Counted from the stretch's first letter, positions 15,837-24,284 are shown. The stretch is DNA of 64,000 nucleotides from DATKYQ01 sp964640665 (GCA_964640665.1 CAZXHT010000009.1:26540-90539), one strand, 5' to 3'. Numbers and translations are program-made. Notes: generated by a model not told the origin, from the letters alone.

Positions 15837-17537
15837 TTACATGGCGTCCGCCGCGGTCACGCGCACAATCTCGTCGATGGTCGTCATGCCTTCCTTGAGC
15901 TTGATCAGCCCGGCCATGCGCAGCGAGCCCATTCCCAGCTTGATGGCCTCCATCTTCAGTTCGGCCGTCGAGGCGCCGTTGAGCACCATTTCCTTCAGCG
16001 GTTCCCAGAAGGGCATAACCTCGTAGAGAGCCACCCGGCCCCTGTAGCCGGTATCGGCGCAGTTGCGGCAACCGTTGCCCTTGTAGACGGTCATCGCTGC
16101 CGCTTCCTCCCGCGGTATGCCGAGATCGGTAAGCGACTGCTCGGGAACCTTCACCGGCCGCTTGCACTCGGGACAGATCCGGCGCGCCAGGCGCTGGGCC
16201 AGGATCAGCACCACCGAGGCGGTCACCAGGAACGGCTCGACGCCCATGTTCAGAAGCCGGCTGATGGTCGACGGGGCATCGTTGGTGTGCAGCGTGGACA
16301 GCACCAGGTGGCCGGTCAGGGCCGCCTTGACCGCGATCTCGGCCGTCTCGAAGTCGCGTATCTCGCCCACCATGATTATGTCCGGGTCCTGCCGCAGGAA
16401 GGATCTCAGCGCCGCCGCGAAGTTGAGACCGATCTCCTCGTGCATCTGGACCTGGTTGATGCCCTTGAGGTTGTACTCGACGGGATCCTCGGCCGTCGAG
16501 ATGTTGACCGTCGTCTGGTTGAGTTCGGTCATGGCCGAATACAAGGTGGTCGTCTTGCCCGAACCGGTGGGTCCGGTCACCAGGATCATGCCGAAGGGGC
16601 TCTGGATCGCGTCCTTGAACCACTTCAGCGGTTCGGCATCGAAGCCAAGCTTGGTCATGTCGAGTTGCAGGCTGCTCTTGTCCAGCAGCCGCATGACGAC
16701 TTTCTCGCCGAAGAGGGTCGGCAGCACGCTGACCCGGAAATCCATTTCGCGTCCCCGGCCGAGCTTGAGCTTGATGCGCCCGTCCTGGGGCAGGCGCCGC
16801 TCGGCGATGTCCAGATCGCTCATGATTTTGAGTCGCGAGGTGATGGCGTTCTTCAGCCGCAGGGGGGGTTTCATCACCTCGTAGAGAACTCCGTCTATCC
16901 GGTAGCGCACGCGGAATTCTTTCTCGTAGGGTTCAATGTGAATATCGGAGGCGTTCTTCTTGATGGCGTCGATCAGGATCAGGTTCACCAGCTTGACGAC
17001 CGGGGCGTCCTCGGTGCTCTTCTCGAGGTCGACGACGTCCATGTCGTCTTCTTCTTCTCCGTACTCGATATCCTGCTCGTCGAAGCCGTCCATCACGTCT
17101 TCATAGGAAGGTCCCGCGCTGTAGTAACGCTCGATGGCGCTCCGAATGGCGTCCTCGGCGGCCACCATGACCTCGACGTTGTAGCCGGTGATGAACTTGA
17201 TGTCGTCCACGGCGAAGATGTTCGAAGGATCGCTCATGGCGACGCTGACAGTGGACCCCGAGCGGTTGAAGGGGATCAGGCAGTGCTTTTCCGCCACCTC
17301 GCGCGGAACGAGGTTGATCACCTCGGCGTCGACGTCGAACTCGTTCAAGTTTATGGCCGGCACGCCGTACTGCTTGGAGAGGAAGGATGTCAGCTCGCTC
17401 TCTTCGATCATGCCCAGCTTGACCAGGCTCGATCCCAGCCGGCCACCGGCTTTCCTCTGCTCATCCTGCGCTTTTTTCAGCTGGCCGAGGCTGATGACGC
17501 TTTCACGAACCAGCAACTCACCGAGTCTACCCGCCAT
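15837..17537 (-). CDS. pilB: Type IV pilus assembly ATPase PilB
   Basis: The 566-residue protein has an N-terminal MshEN-type domain (LGELLVRESVISLGQLKKA...), a linker rich in Asp and Glu, then the GspE/PilB ATPase core. The core has Walker A GPTGSGKTTTLYSAM, Asp box STAEDPVEYNL, Walker B QDPDIIMVGEIRD and His box TGHLVLSTLHTND. A C4 zinc motif follows (CPECKRP...CRNCADTGYRGR), which distinguishes PilB from PilT. It drives pilus extension. It is the first gene of pilB-T-C-S-R, with a good promoter about 105 nt upstream. The MshEN domain of some relatives binds c-di-GMP, which would fit with the PilZ proteins encoded in this window. Confidence 0.95.
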   Translation of the reverse strand: MAGRLGELLVRESVISLGQLKKAQDEQRKAGGRLGSSLVKLGMIEESELTSFLSKQYGVPAINLNEFDVDAEVINLVPREVAEKHCLIPFNRSGSTVSVAMSDPSNIFAVDDIKFITGYNVEVMVAAEDAIRSAIERYYSAGPSYEDVMDGFDEQDIEYGEEEDDMDVVDLEKSTEDAPVVKLVNLILIDAIKKNASDIHIEPYEKEFRVRYRIDGVLYEVMKPPLRLKNAITSRLKIMSDLDIAERRLPQDGRIKLKLGRGREMDFRVSVLPTLFGEKVVMRLLDKSSLQLDMTKLGFDAEPLKWFKDAIQSPFGMILVTGPTGSGKTTTLYSAMTELNQTTVNISTAEDPVEYNLKGINQVQMHEEIGLNFAAALRSFLRQDPDIIMVGEIRDFETAEIAVKAALTGHLVLSTLHTNDAPSTISRLLNMGVEPFLVTASVVLILAQRLARRICPECKRPVKVPEQSLTDLGIPREEAAAMTVYKGNGCRNCADTGYRGRVALYEVMPFWEPLKEMVLNGASTAELKMEAIKLGMGSLRMAGLIKLKEGMTTIDEIVRVTAADAM

Positions 17538-17588
17538 GTGCCTGCCTCTCTCCCGGGCCTGTCCCTGCCCTGATGATCCATTGCAAGA

Positions 17589-17604
17589 ACCGGCCTATGC
17601 CGGT
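17589..17604 (-). other. Hairpin in the pilB leader
   Basis: ACCGGC and GCCGGT form a perfect 6-bp stem with a CTAT-type tetraloop, midway between the predicted pilB transcription start (about 17634) and the pilB ATG (17537). It may affect translation of pilB or mark the end of ribF transcription. No U-tract is present. Confidence 0.4.
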
Positions 17605-17640
17605 CCTGATGTGAGACGGCTCATCTTATATAACCTTGGG

Positions 17641-17670
17641 ATTATCCTCAAGAAGGCTTTTATATGTCAA
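17641..17670 (-). promoter_or_regulatory. Sigma-70-type promoter of the pilB operon
   Basis: On the minus strand a perfect -35 TTGACA (17670-17665) is followed after 18 nt by GATAAT (17646-17641), matching the -10 consensus at five of six positions. Transcription should start near 17634. This suggests that the assembly and regulatory genes are made constitutively, while pilins use sigma-54. Confidence 0.65.
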
Positions 17671-17681
17671 GTTTGTGCCAT

Positions 17682-18653
17682 TCATATGCCGTCGAACGGA
17701 TCAATCGCTGCCGTAGCTTTATGAGCCATGACCACTTCACGCGCTTGAAGCACGTCTGTGCCTATTTGGTTTTGCAGGTCCGCGGGCGACTCGAAGCGCT
17801 GTTCGGGGCGCAGGCGCTCCAGAAACCCGAGCGCCACTCGCCGTCCTGTCAGATCGCCGACGTCACCGTCGAGGACATGCGCCTCGACGCTCAGCCGGCT
17901 GGCGCCGAAGGTTGGGCAAACGCCGATATTGGTCGCGGCCGGTCGCGCCGGGGCACTGTCGGGAGGCCGGAAATGACAGGCGTACACTCCCCGGGCCGGC
18001 AGGATGTCACAGTCCGTCTTGATGTTGACGGTCGGAAAACCCATCTGCCGCCCTCGGCCGGCGCCGCTTACGACCTTTCCCGTAACGGCATACGGCCGGC
18101 CGAGCAGCAAGGCCGCCCCCTTGACCTTGCCCTGCAGCAGGAAGGATCGTATGCGCGTGCTGGAGACGATCATTCCCTCGACCGCCAGACGCCTGGTCAC
18201 CTGGACCTCGAACCCCAGCCGCTTCCCGTGCCGGGCAAGGTCCTCGGCGTGCCCCGCGCGGTCCCGGCCGAAGGTGAAATCGTCACCGACGACAACCAGC
18301 CTGGCATCCATGGCGCCCGCCAGCACGCGGCTGGAAAACTCCTCGGCGGTAAGAGCCGCGAAGCCGCCATCAAAGCGCTGCTGGAGCGTGAAGTCGAGGC
18401 CCAGCCGCGCAAGAGCGCGCAGCTTGCGCTCTTCAGGCATAATCAGCGGAGGGGCATACCGGGGTGCCAGAACACGCGCCGGATGGGGCTTGAAGGTAAG
18501 CACTCCGGCCTCGACATTCATCCGGGATGCGTCTTCGCACACCCGCCGGAACAGGAGCTGATGTCCGCGGTGCAGGCCGTCGAAGGAGCCGATAGCCACA
18601 ACGCACGGTTTCCGGACACTTTTCATTTCTCTGAAGTCTTCGTACCTGCGCAT
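17682..18653 (-). CDS. ribF: Bifunctional riboflavin kinase / FAD synthetase RibF
   Basis: The 323-residue protein starts with the FAD synthetase (nucleotidyltransferase) domain containing IGSFDGLHRGHQLLF, the HxGH-type ATP-binding motif. The C-terminal flavokinase domain contains GRPYAVTGKVVSGAGRGRQMGFPTVN, and TNIGVCPTFG follows (both motifs quoted in part). It converts riboflavin to FMN and FAD in the cytoplasm. It stands alone between pilB and a divergent zinc-finger gene, with its own promoter whose -10 box lies only 9 nt from the ATG. Confidence 0.93.
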   Translation of the reverse strand: MRRYEDFREMKSVRKPCVVAIGSFDGLHRGHQLLFRRVCEDASRMNVEAGVLTFKPHPARVLAPRYAPPLIMPEERKLRALARLGLDFTLQQRFDGGFAALTAEEFSSRVLAGAMDARLVVVGDDFTFGRDRAGHAEDLARHGKRLGFEVQVTRRLAVEGMIVSSTRIRSFLLQGKVKGAALLLGRPYAVTGKVVSGAGRGRQMGFPTVNIKTDCDILPARGVYACHFRPPDSAPARPAATNIGVCPTFGASRLSVEAHVLDGDVGDLTGRRVALGFLERLRPEQRFESPADLQNQIGTDVLQAREVVMAHKATAAIDPFDGI

Positions 18654-18662
18654 GGCTGACCC

Positions 18663-18691
18663 CCGATAGCACGGGCCGCATCCGTGGTCAA
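18663..18691 (-). promoter_or_regulatory. ribF promoter, predicted leaderless
   Basis: On the minus strand TTGACC (18691-18686) is followed after 17 nt by TATCGG (18668-18663). The ATG at 18653 begins 9 nt after the -10 box, so transcription would begin 2-4 nt before, or at, the start codon. No Shine-Dalgarno sequence is present. Confidence 0.5.
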
Positions 18692-18722
18692 GGTCGGCCG
18701 AACATTAACGGCCGCAATTGGC

Positions 18723-18750
18723 TTGAAAATCCTTTTGCATCTGATATACA
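18723..18750 (+). promoter_or_regulatory. Promoter of the CCCH zinc-finger gene
   Basis: TTGAAA (18723-18728) is followed after 16 nt by TATACA (18745-18750). The predicted start is near 18757, leaving a 45-nt leader that contains an inverted repeat and the AGGAGG ribosome binding site (18791-18796). Confidence 0.55.
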
Positions 18751-18760
18751 AGGCGACTTG

Positions 18761-18780
18761 GTGACATCCGGGATTGTCAC
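18761..18780 (+). promoter_or_regulatory. Inverted repeat just downstream of the promoter
   Basis: GTGACA (18761-18766) and TGTCAC (18775-18780) are perfect inverse copies separated by 8 nt. Located at about +5 to +24 of the predicted transcript, it could be an operator for a dimeric repressor or a 5' mRNA hairpin. Confidence 0.45.
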
Positions 18781-18801
18781 GAACACTGCGAGGAGGCAAA
18801 A

Positions 18802-19086
18802 GTGGCATCGACGAAAAAAGCGGCGGCCGAGAAGAAAGTGAAGACCTGCAAGGTCAAGGGCTGCAAGCGACCCTATCGCGCCAAGGGTTACTGCAACGCG
18901 CATTATCAGAAGTGGCGCCGGGGCGAGCTAAGCAAGACCCGCTACAAAACCTGCAACTTCGGCGTCAACAAGCTCAAGCGCGGCGAGAAGAAGGAGTGCC
19001 TGAAGCCCGTCTTCCAGCGAGGCCTGTGCGAAGGGCACTACAAGGCCAAGTACGGCAAGAAGCAAGCTCAGGCGGCCGAGGCCTGA
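18802..19086 (+). CDS. Small basic protein with tandem CCCH zinc-finger motifs
   Basis: The GTG at 18802 lies 5 nt after AGGAGG. The 94-residue, Lys/Arg-rich protein has two similar units: C16-x4-C21-x9-C31-x2-H34 (with AKGYCNAHYQKWRRG) and C51-x14-C66-x9-C76-x2-H79 (with QRGLCEGHYKAKYG). Each could bind one zinc. Single units of this type (C..C..GLC..HY.RW) are known at the ends of phage HNH nucleases; here no nuclease domain is present. The charge and zinc motifs suggest nucleic-acid binding, but the function is unknown. It is alone, with its own promoter and an inverted repeat, and faces the protease gene. Confidence 0.8.
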   Translation: MASTKKAAAEKKVKTCKVKGCKRPYRAKGYCNAHYQKWRRGELSKTRYKTCNFGVNKLKRGEKKECLKPVFQRGLCEGHYKAKYGKKQAQAAEA

Positions 19087-19111
19087 AAAGCACCGGCGCC
19101 CAGCGCAGGAA

Positions 19112-20551
19112 TCACTCCCAGCGCTTGGGCAACGCAACGTAGAGGGCATCGCGTTGCCTGAAGATGTAGAAACGGATCATCCGACCACGGCGCACAGCGG
19201 ACAGCTGTTGTTCTAGTTCCTGCGCGTTTCCGACGGCGACGTCGTTCAGCGTGGCGATCACATCTCCGACCCGGATACCGTGTTCGGCGGCATCCGCGGC
19301 CACGCTTACCACCACTACCCCGCGCGTGCCCGCGCGCAACCCGGAGACCGTGGCCGTCTTGGCGTCCAGTGCGACGACCATCAGTCCCAGGCTGTGGGTC
19401 TTGGCCGTCTCCCGGGGCCTCGTGTCCTGTGCCTTTTCGGATCGTCTTGTCTGGCAGGTCACCTCGATCGTCAGTCGCCGGCCTCCACGCCATACCATGG
19501 CCGCGACTTTCTTCCCGGTCGGCGCCGTGGCAACTTTCCAGCCCACATCCGGCGTTCCTTTAATCGCCATGCCGTTGAACTCGAGCAGAACGTCTCCCGC
19601 CAAGAGGCCGGCCTTGGACGCCGGGCGATCGGCCAGCACCCGGCTGATCAACACGCCCCTGGTGTCCGGCAGGCCGAGAGCCCGCGAAAGTTCCCAACCG
19701 ACCGGATCGACACCGATCCCCAGGTATGAACGCCTCAGGCGACCCTCTTTGTGCAAGTGGGGCAAGACGGCCTTGGCCAGGTCGGAAGGCACGGCAAAGC
19801 CGATGCCGCGCGCACGTCTGTTGATGGCGGTATTGATCCCGACCACCTCGCCGCGCATGTTGACCAGCGGTCCGCCGCTATTGCCCAGGTCGATTGCCGC
19901 ATCCGTCTGGATGAAATCGACGAACCTGCCCCTTAGAGACGATAAGTCATCGAGCGACCTGCCCTTGCCGCTGACAATGCCCTTGGTGACCACCGCCGTC
20001 AGGCCGAACGGATTGCCGATGGCGATCACCCAGGCTCCGATTGGCAGGTCGCCCGATCTTCCCATTGGCAACACAGGCAGGGGCTTGGGCGGCTCGATCT
20101 TGATAAGCGCCAGGTCGGATCTCGAGTCGGATCCAACTACGCGTGCCTCGAGGGGGTCCGCCAAACTCTGCACCCTGACGGTCAGCGACTCCGCCTCGGC
20201 CACCACGTGCCGGTTGGTGACGATGTAGCCGTCGGCCCGGATGATGAAGCCCGAGCCGATGCCTTGCTCCCTTTCGCGGCGCGGAACCTCCGGGAAGAGA
20301 CGCCAGGGATTGAAGGGGAATCCCTCCCGGCTGTCTGTGGCCGGACCGCTGTTGTGTATGGCCACAACGGCCGGGCGGACGCGCTCGATCAAGGCCGCGA
20401 AAGAAGCCGGCCCGACGCCCTGTTCTACACCCGCACCGGCCCGATCGGGCTTGAGCGTGGTCCATAACTCGCCCGCGCCTGGAGACGCGAAACCATGCCC
20501 GGCCGCGAGCAGGCCGAGAGCCAGCACCAGCGTTACCGGGCGCGAGATCAC
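19112..20551 (-). CDS. HtrA/DegP-like periplasmic serine protease with two PDZ domains
   Basis: The 479-residue protein has a signal peptide (LVLALGLLAAGHGFA). A trypsin-like domain follows with the catalytic triad His115 (TNRHVV), Asp146 (SRSDLALI) and Ser225 (DLGNSGGPL). PDZ1 begins around YLGIGVDPVGWELSRALGL and PDZ2 around GLMVVALDAKTATV. DegP-type enzymes degrade or refold misfolded envelope proteins. The start overlaps the stop of a small membrane-protein gene by 4 nt, which itself overlaps the adenylating enzyme gene, so three genes form one leftward operon. Confidence 0.9.
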   Translation of the reverse strand: MISRPVTLVLALGLLAAGHGFASPGAGELWTTLKPDRAGAGVEQGVGPASFAALIERVRPAVVAIHNSGPATDSREGFPFNPWRLFPEVPRREREQGIGSGFIIRADGYIVTNRHVVAEAESLTVRVQSLADPLEARVVGSDSRSDLALIKIEPPKPLPVLPMGRSGDLPIGAWVIAIGNPFGLTAVVTKGIVSGKGRSLDDLSSLRGRFVDFIQTDAAIDLGNSGGPLVNMRGEVVGINTAINRRARGIGFAVPSDLAKAVLPHLHKEGRLRRSYLGIGVDPVGWELSRALGLPDTRGVLISRVLADRPASKAGLLAGDVLLEFNGMAIKGTPDVGWKVATAPTGKKVAAMVWRGGRRLTIEVTCQTRRSEKAQDTRPRETAKTHSLGLMVVALDAKTATVSGLRAGTRGVVVVSVAADAAEHGIRVGDVIATLNDVAVGNAQELEQQLSAVRRGRMIRFYIFRQRDALYVALPKRWE

Positions 20552-20811
20552 TCCCCCCCTCCCCGATCGGCTTTCATCTTTTCGTCAATCAGCTGTTCCA
20601 GGCCGCGGCGGTCCTTGGCGGTCAGACCCTCGCTGTCGGGCCCGGCCGCCCGAGGCGTTCCGGCGTCGATCCGCAGCTGCTTGTCCGGCCCGGGAGTCTC
20701 CCCGCTGATACGCTGCAGCACCGTCCGACCTCCCAGCGGCACGGCCACGACGACGATCGCCAGACCGGCGATCAGCAAAAGCAGCAACAACCAGCGCACG
20801 ATCCTTTTCAA
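20548..20811 (-). CDS. Small single-pass membrane protein
   Basis: The 87-residue protein has one N-terminal membrane helix (WLLLLLLIAGLAIVVVAVPL) and a polar C-terminal tail ending in a charged helix (DRRGLEQLIDEKMKADRGGGE). I do not recognise a family. It overlaps both neighbours by 4 nt (ATGA type), so translation is coupled to the upstream adenylating enzyme and the downstream HtrA-like protease. A role as a membrane partner of the protease is possible but only inferred from position. Confidence 0.72.
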   Translation of the reverse strand: MKRIVRWLLLLLLIAGLAIVVVAVPLGGRTVLQRISGETPGPDKQLRIDAGTPRAAGPDSEGLTAKDRRGLEQLIDEKMKADRGGGE

Positions 20812-22355
20812 TCCTGCCCTCCCTCGTCCGGTCCTTCCGTTCTGCGGGGGCCCTGGCGCCGCTCTCCCTGCTCTGCCATTTGCGGGACTGTGCGACGATC
20901 GTCACCGCTGCGCCTTTCGCCCAAAGGAACTCCCGGCAGGTAGAGCCTGTCCACCTTGCTGAAGATTTGCCGTATCTTGCCCGACCTGGAATCGCGTTCG
21001 ATCTCGGCCACCTGTTCGGTCTCGACCGTGACCGCGTCGCGGAGATCCTTCTCGGTTAAAAAGTCGTCGAAGCGCGCCGCTATGGCCACGGCCAGGGCAT
21101 CGGCGTCAACGTCCGATGCCGGCTTGAATTTCACCCTCAGCAGGTTGCGTTCCTCCTGGATCAACTGGTACTGCCTCAGGCCGTCCACGTCCAGCAGCAG
21201 CGCCTCGAACGGAATCGGCGGCAGGGACACCGGGTTGTGATCGCGATCGTAGACCCAGAAAATGTCGTCGGTGCGCCCGCGGACCCTGATCTTCGGGAAG
21301 GGCAGGCCGCAGCCGCACGGCTCGGCCACGGGAATGACCACGTCGGTCAGCTCGTACCTCAATAGCGGCATCGTGCGCGCGAAGAGGCATGACATGTAAA
21401 CCTTGTCGCCGGCAGTGCCGGGGGCGGCGGGAGAACCGTCGTCCTTGACGCTCTCGATAATGTACTTGTCCGAGTTGACGTGCATCCCGTCGTGCAACTG
21501 GCACTCGCTGGCCAGCGTGACGCCCTCGGTGGTGCCGTAGGTCTCGTTAACCTGGCTTTGGGGAAAAGCCTTCTCGATCATCTTGCGGGCCGAACGACCG
21601 AGAGGCTCCGAAGAGGACGATATCGCCCACGGTCGGATGTCCAGCCGGCCCTCGATCTGCTCGTAGGCCAGCACCTCCAGCATGGTTGGATAACAGTGCA
21701 GCATGTTGGGCTTGAATTCGTTCAGCCCGGCGACCAACTCTACCACCGGCTTGGTGACGGAGAAGTATCGGAACTCGGACAGCACCCTCGCCAGCCGGGG
21801 TGTTACCAGGAAAAGCAGGTAGGTCACGAAGTGACCGCCCAGAACGCTGACCAGCGCTATACGCGGGTGCCTGAACAAGATGCGGCCGGCATGGCGAAAG
21901 AAATCGATAAATGAGGGCTTGAAGCGCATTCCGCGCGTCACACCCAGGGCCTGGATCCAGTCCCATTCTCTCTTGTCGTAGACGAAGAAGGCCGGCGTGC
22001 CCGTCGTGCCCGAAGTATGGGTGACGACGAAGCGGCCACGGAAAAGTTTGCCGAGCTTGGCGCGATCCCGGATCCAGTCCTTGACTTCGGCGAGACCGAT
22101 ACGCCTGTCGGTCACGACCCGGTCGAAGTTCTCCATCAGCATGTCCTTGGTGACCGGCGGCAACGAGCGCACCGAAAAGTCTCCGGCGTCCGGATCGACT
22201 TTGCTGTAGTATTCACCAAAGAAGGGAGAGTTCGACTTGGCGTGGCGCACGGCGCGCCTGAGATTACGCAGCTGGATCGCCTCGATCTGCTCGGCGTCTA
22301 ACTTGTCGGCGTGGCGGAGTCTCAGGCAATAATGGATGGTCCGTGCAATACCCAT
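20808..22355 (-). CDS. Phenylacetate-CoA ligase/CapK-like adenylate-forming enzyme
   Basis: The 515-residue protein carries the ATP-binding loop THTSGTTGTPAFF and the later YGTTEGVTLASEC motif of adenylate-forming enzymes. It has the shorter organisation of the PaaK/CapK family (C-terminal segment RVRGRTDDIFWVYD). Such enzymes activate a carboxylic acid as acyl-AMP and usually transfer it to CoA; CapK relatives sit in polysaccharide loci. The last 50 residues are charged and low-complexity (GERRSGDDRRTV...GERRQGPRRTEG), an unusual tail. The substrate cannot be inferred. A GGAG lies 8 nt before the start. Confidence 0.82.
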   Translation of the reverse strand: MGIARTIHYCLRLRHADKLDAEQIEAIQLRNLRRAVRHAKSNSPFFGEYYSKVDPDAGDFSVRSLPPVTKDMLMENFDRVVTDRRIGLAEVKDWIRDRAKLGKLFRGRFVVTHTSGTTGTPAFFVYDKREWDWIQALGVTRGMRFKPSFIDFFRHAGRILFRHPRIALVSVLGGHFVTYLLFLVTPRLARVLSEFRYFSVTKPVVELVAGLNEFKPNMLHCYPTMLEVLAYEQIEGRLDIRPWAISSSSEPLGRSARKMIEKAFPQSQVNETYGTTEGVTLASECQLHDGMHVNSDKYIIESVKDDGSPAAPGTAGDKVYMSCLFARTMPLLRYELTDVVIPVAEPCGCGLPFPKIRVRGRTDDIFWVYDRDHNPVSLPPIPFEALLLDVDGLRQYQLIQEERNLLRVKFKPASDVDADALAVAIAARFDDFLTEKDLRDAVTVETEQVAEIERDSRSGKIRQIFSKVDRLYLPGVPLGERRSGDDRRTVPQMAEQGERRQGPRRTEGPDEGGQD

Positions 22356-22405
22356 TCAAGCTCCAGAACTCCGCTGAGATGCTACCCGCGCCGCGCATGA
22401 ACGGC

Positions 22406-22906
22406 TCAATCGCCCCCGTCTCCCTTGTCGCTTTTCGGTCCGGCCGCGGCGCCGCTCTTTTTAGCGTCCTTTTCCTGTTTCTTTCCTGCCTTGCCCTTTT
22501 TGGATTCCCGACCTTCTTGCGGCATGCTGCTTTCCTCGGATGCCTCTGTCTTCCCGGATACGACGGGCCAGAGGATCTCGATCGCCTCGACCGGGGCCAG
22601 GCGCCGAATGGGAGATCTGCTGGGCGTGTAGGCGAACTTCTTGCCGGTCTTGTCGGTGATGTAGAAAGTCGTGTCGGCCCCGACTTCGACACTTTGCCAC
22701 GAGCCCAGCCAGGAACAGGTGTTGGCCATGGTTGTCTGCGGCATAACTTCAATGGTCACTTTTTTTTCGCGCCTTGGCCAGGGAAATACCTTGCGCATGT
22801 CTTCTGCGCGCACGCCGGCCCGCGAGGCAGAGCCGCAGGCCGCAAGCTGAAAGATGGCAGACAGACCGACAAAACACACAAGCGACCGCCACAGGCAAAC
22901 CCGCAT
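22406..22906 (-). CDS. Putative lipoprotein with Lys/Glu-rich C-terminal tail
   Basis: The 166-residue protein starts after AGGAGGAG. It has a signal peptide ending in the lipobox FQLAAC (Cys24), so it should be lipid-anchored. The middle part (TIEVMPQTTMANTCSWLGSW, VGADTTFYITDKTGKKFAY) looks like a small beta-rich domain with one cysteine. The last 50 residues are Lys, Glu, Ser and Gly rich (KKGKAGKKQEKDAKKSG) and probably disordered. I do not recognise a family. It has its own strong promoter. Confidence 0.75.
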   Translation of the reverse strand: MRVCLWRSLVCFVGLSAIFQLAACGSASRAGVRAEDMRKVFPWPRREKKVTIEVMPQTTMANTCSWLGSWQSVEVGADTTFYITDKTGKKFAYTPSRSPIRRLAPVEAIEILWPVVSGKTEASEESSMPQEGRESKKGKAGKKQEKDAKKSGAAAGPKSDKGDGGD

Positions 22907-22943
22907 CGGCTCCTCCTGGCCGGAAGTGCTTACAGGGAAACAG

Positions 22944-22973
22944 ATTGTATGAAATGCCGGGCGCGCTTGTCAA
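22944..22973 (-). promoter_or_regulatory. Promoter of the lipoprotein gene
   Basis: On the minus strand TTGACA (22973-22968) is followed after 18 nt by TACAAT (22949-22944). Transcription would start near 22937, about 30 nt before the ATG at 22906. Confidence 0.6.
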
Positions 22974-23061
22974 ACTAGTTCTCGGCTCGAACCTTATCGA
23001 ACACCATTAAGAACCAATTATTTCGTAGTGCACTTAGACAACAAGTACGGCACAAACCGCC

Positions 23062-23095
23062 GCCCGTTCTCGAAAAATGGCCTTTTGAGACGGGC
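23062..23095 (-). terminator. Imperfect hairpin after the lytic transglycosylase gene
   Basis: GCCCGTTCTCGAAAA (+ strand, from 23062) pairs with TTTTGAGACGGGC (83-95 of the same block) with two bulged bases around a 6-nt loop. It lies 25 nt beyond the stop of the leftward transglycosylase gene. It is a plausible terminator, although the U-run is inside the stem rather than after it. Confidence 0.45.
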
Positions 23096-23119
23096 ACAAA
23101 CTAGGCGCCGGTTTTTCAC

Positions 23120-23878
23120 TCAGGACAGTTTGAGAAACGCCGAGCTCAGGCCGTCGATCGAGCGCAGGTAGGCACGGTAGGTCTGCCGGATCTTCCTGTA
23201 ATACTCGGTGAAGCGCGCTTCCAGCTTTCCGTGGCGTCTGACTATGAAGCGGACGTTCGTAGGCCCCCGGTTGTAGGCGGTCAGGGCGAACTTGTAGTTG
23301 CCCTTGTACATTTCGAGCAGTTGGTCGAGGTAGTAGACCCCCAACCTGACGTTGGTCTCGAGATCGTGAAGCTGCTCGGGCCCCGTCCACACCAGCCCGA
23401 TGCGCCCGGCGACCTCGCGGCCGGTCTCGGGCATGACCTGCATCAATCCCATGGCGCCCTTGTTGGAGATGGCCCCGCTGTAAAAGGCGCTCTCAACCCT
23501 GATCACGGCCGCCAGAAAGAGCGGGTCGATCCCGGCGCGCTGTCCCTCCTCCACCAACATCTTGGCCAGGCGCTCTCGCTCGGCGGGCAAAATTCTCCGG
23601 GGAAACTTGGAAAACAAGGTCTCTAGACTGTCGGCTAAAACGTTTTGGCCGACCTCTGTGAGAACCTCGCCCGGGTTGAATTCGGTTGCCAGCGTTTCGG
23701 TTGATCGGATTCCCGAGGTCAACAAGATATCCCCGGCCTGCCCGGCACCTTCGTGCGACCGTCTCTGACTGCCGCCCATGCCGGCCATGGTGGAAGTTAC
23801 AATGGTTATCCCAAAGACTACAAACGCCGCCGTGAGCGCCAGGATTGATCTACTGCTGGAATAAGCTTTTTTCTTCAT
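23120..23878 (-). CDS. Soluble-lytic-transglycosylase-type murein hydrolase
   Basis: I use the ATG at 23878 (MKKKAYSSSRS), which gives a normal signal sequence (ILALTAAFVVFGITIVTS); an upstream in-frame start adds 13 residues. The SLT domain fills the C-terminal half: FLAAVIRVESAFYSGAIS with the catalytic Glu129, then KGAMGLMQVMPETG and the YNRGPTNVRF motif. It cleaves the MurNAc-GlcNAc bond with formation of the 1,6-anhydro product in the periplasm. It stands alone. The 400-bp region upstream is AT-richer and holds several palindromes. Confidence 0.88.
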   Translation of the reverse strand: MKKKAYSSSRSILALTAAFVVFGITIVTSTMAGMGGSQRRSHEGAGQAGDILLTSGIRSTETLATEFNPGEVLTEVGQNVLADSLETLFSKFPRRILPAERERLAKMLVEEGQRAGIDPLFLAAVIRVESAFYSGAISNKGAMGLMQVMPETGREVAGRIGLVWTGPEQLHDLETNVRLGVYYLDQLLEMYKGNYKFALTAYNRGPTNVRFIVRRHGKLEARFTEYYRKIRQTYRAYLRSIDGLSSAFLKLS

Positions 23879-24284
23879 GATATCACCGCGTTTCCACTCT
23901 TTATAAACATTTCCCACAAAAATCTTGCCAATTCCCTAAGCAAGATCCGGGCCAGCTCTCGGCGCATCGCGTCAAAAAATGGCAATCGTCGGAAATCACG
24001 GCTGAAAATATTTTCAATGCTGGCGCCGATAGGATTTCAGTATTGCTTAAGTAAAAAGGATGGTCGAGGTCAACGAACCGCTTTTCGTTCCAACTCTCTG
24101 TTTTTCTTTCTGTTATCTAAGGTTACGCTAAATTCTTCACCAGCGATATATTGTAGCGTAATGTCACATACTGTAACCACGAGTACGCACTTGCTTTACG
24201 AACCTTTTCTTGACGCGATCCTCGCCGGGGTGTTAGTTTCGGCGCTGCTCGCAACAGCCACGGAAACGACCAGGAGGACTGGCA
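23879..24284. other. Intergenic regulatory region between divergent genes
   Basis: This 406-bp AT-rich stretch holds no convincing gene. It contains CTTGC...GCAAG near 23924, a perfect 14-bp palindrome TGAAAATATTTTCA (24003-24016), and an inverted pair TTACGCTA (24123-24130) / TAGCGTAA (24154-24161). A GGTTAC/GTAACC pair (24121-24126, 24173-24178) overlaps the latter, so alternative hairpins could form. TATATT (24147-24152) could be a -10 box for the rightward gene, and AGGAGG at 24272-24277 is its ribosome binding site. Confidence 0.45.

Noticed and set aside
16287..17573. 428-codon open frame antisense to pilB
   Set aside because: It mirrors the codon pattern of pilB, has no recognisable motif and no ribosome binding site.
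22343..22978. 211-codon rightward open frame antisense to the lipoprotein gene
   Set aside because: The leftward frame has a promoter, AGGAGGAG and a lipobox; the antisense frame has none of these.
23930..23960. Possible sigma-54 site TGGCAAGATTTTTGT upstream of the lytic transglycosylase
   Set aside because: The -12 element has GT instead of the nearly invariant GC at the required spacing.
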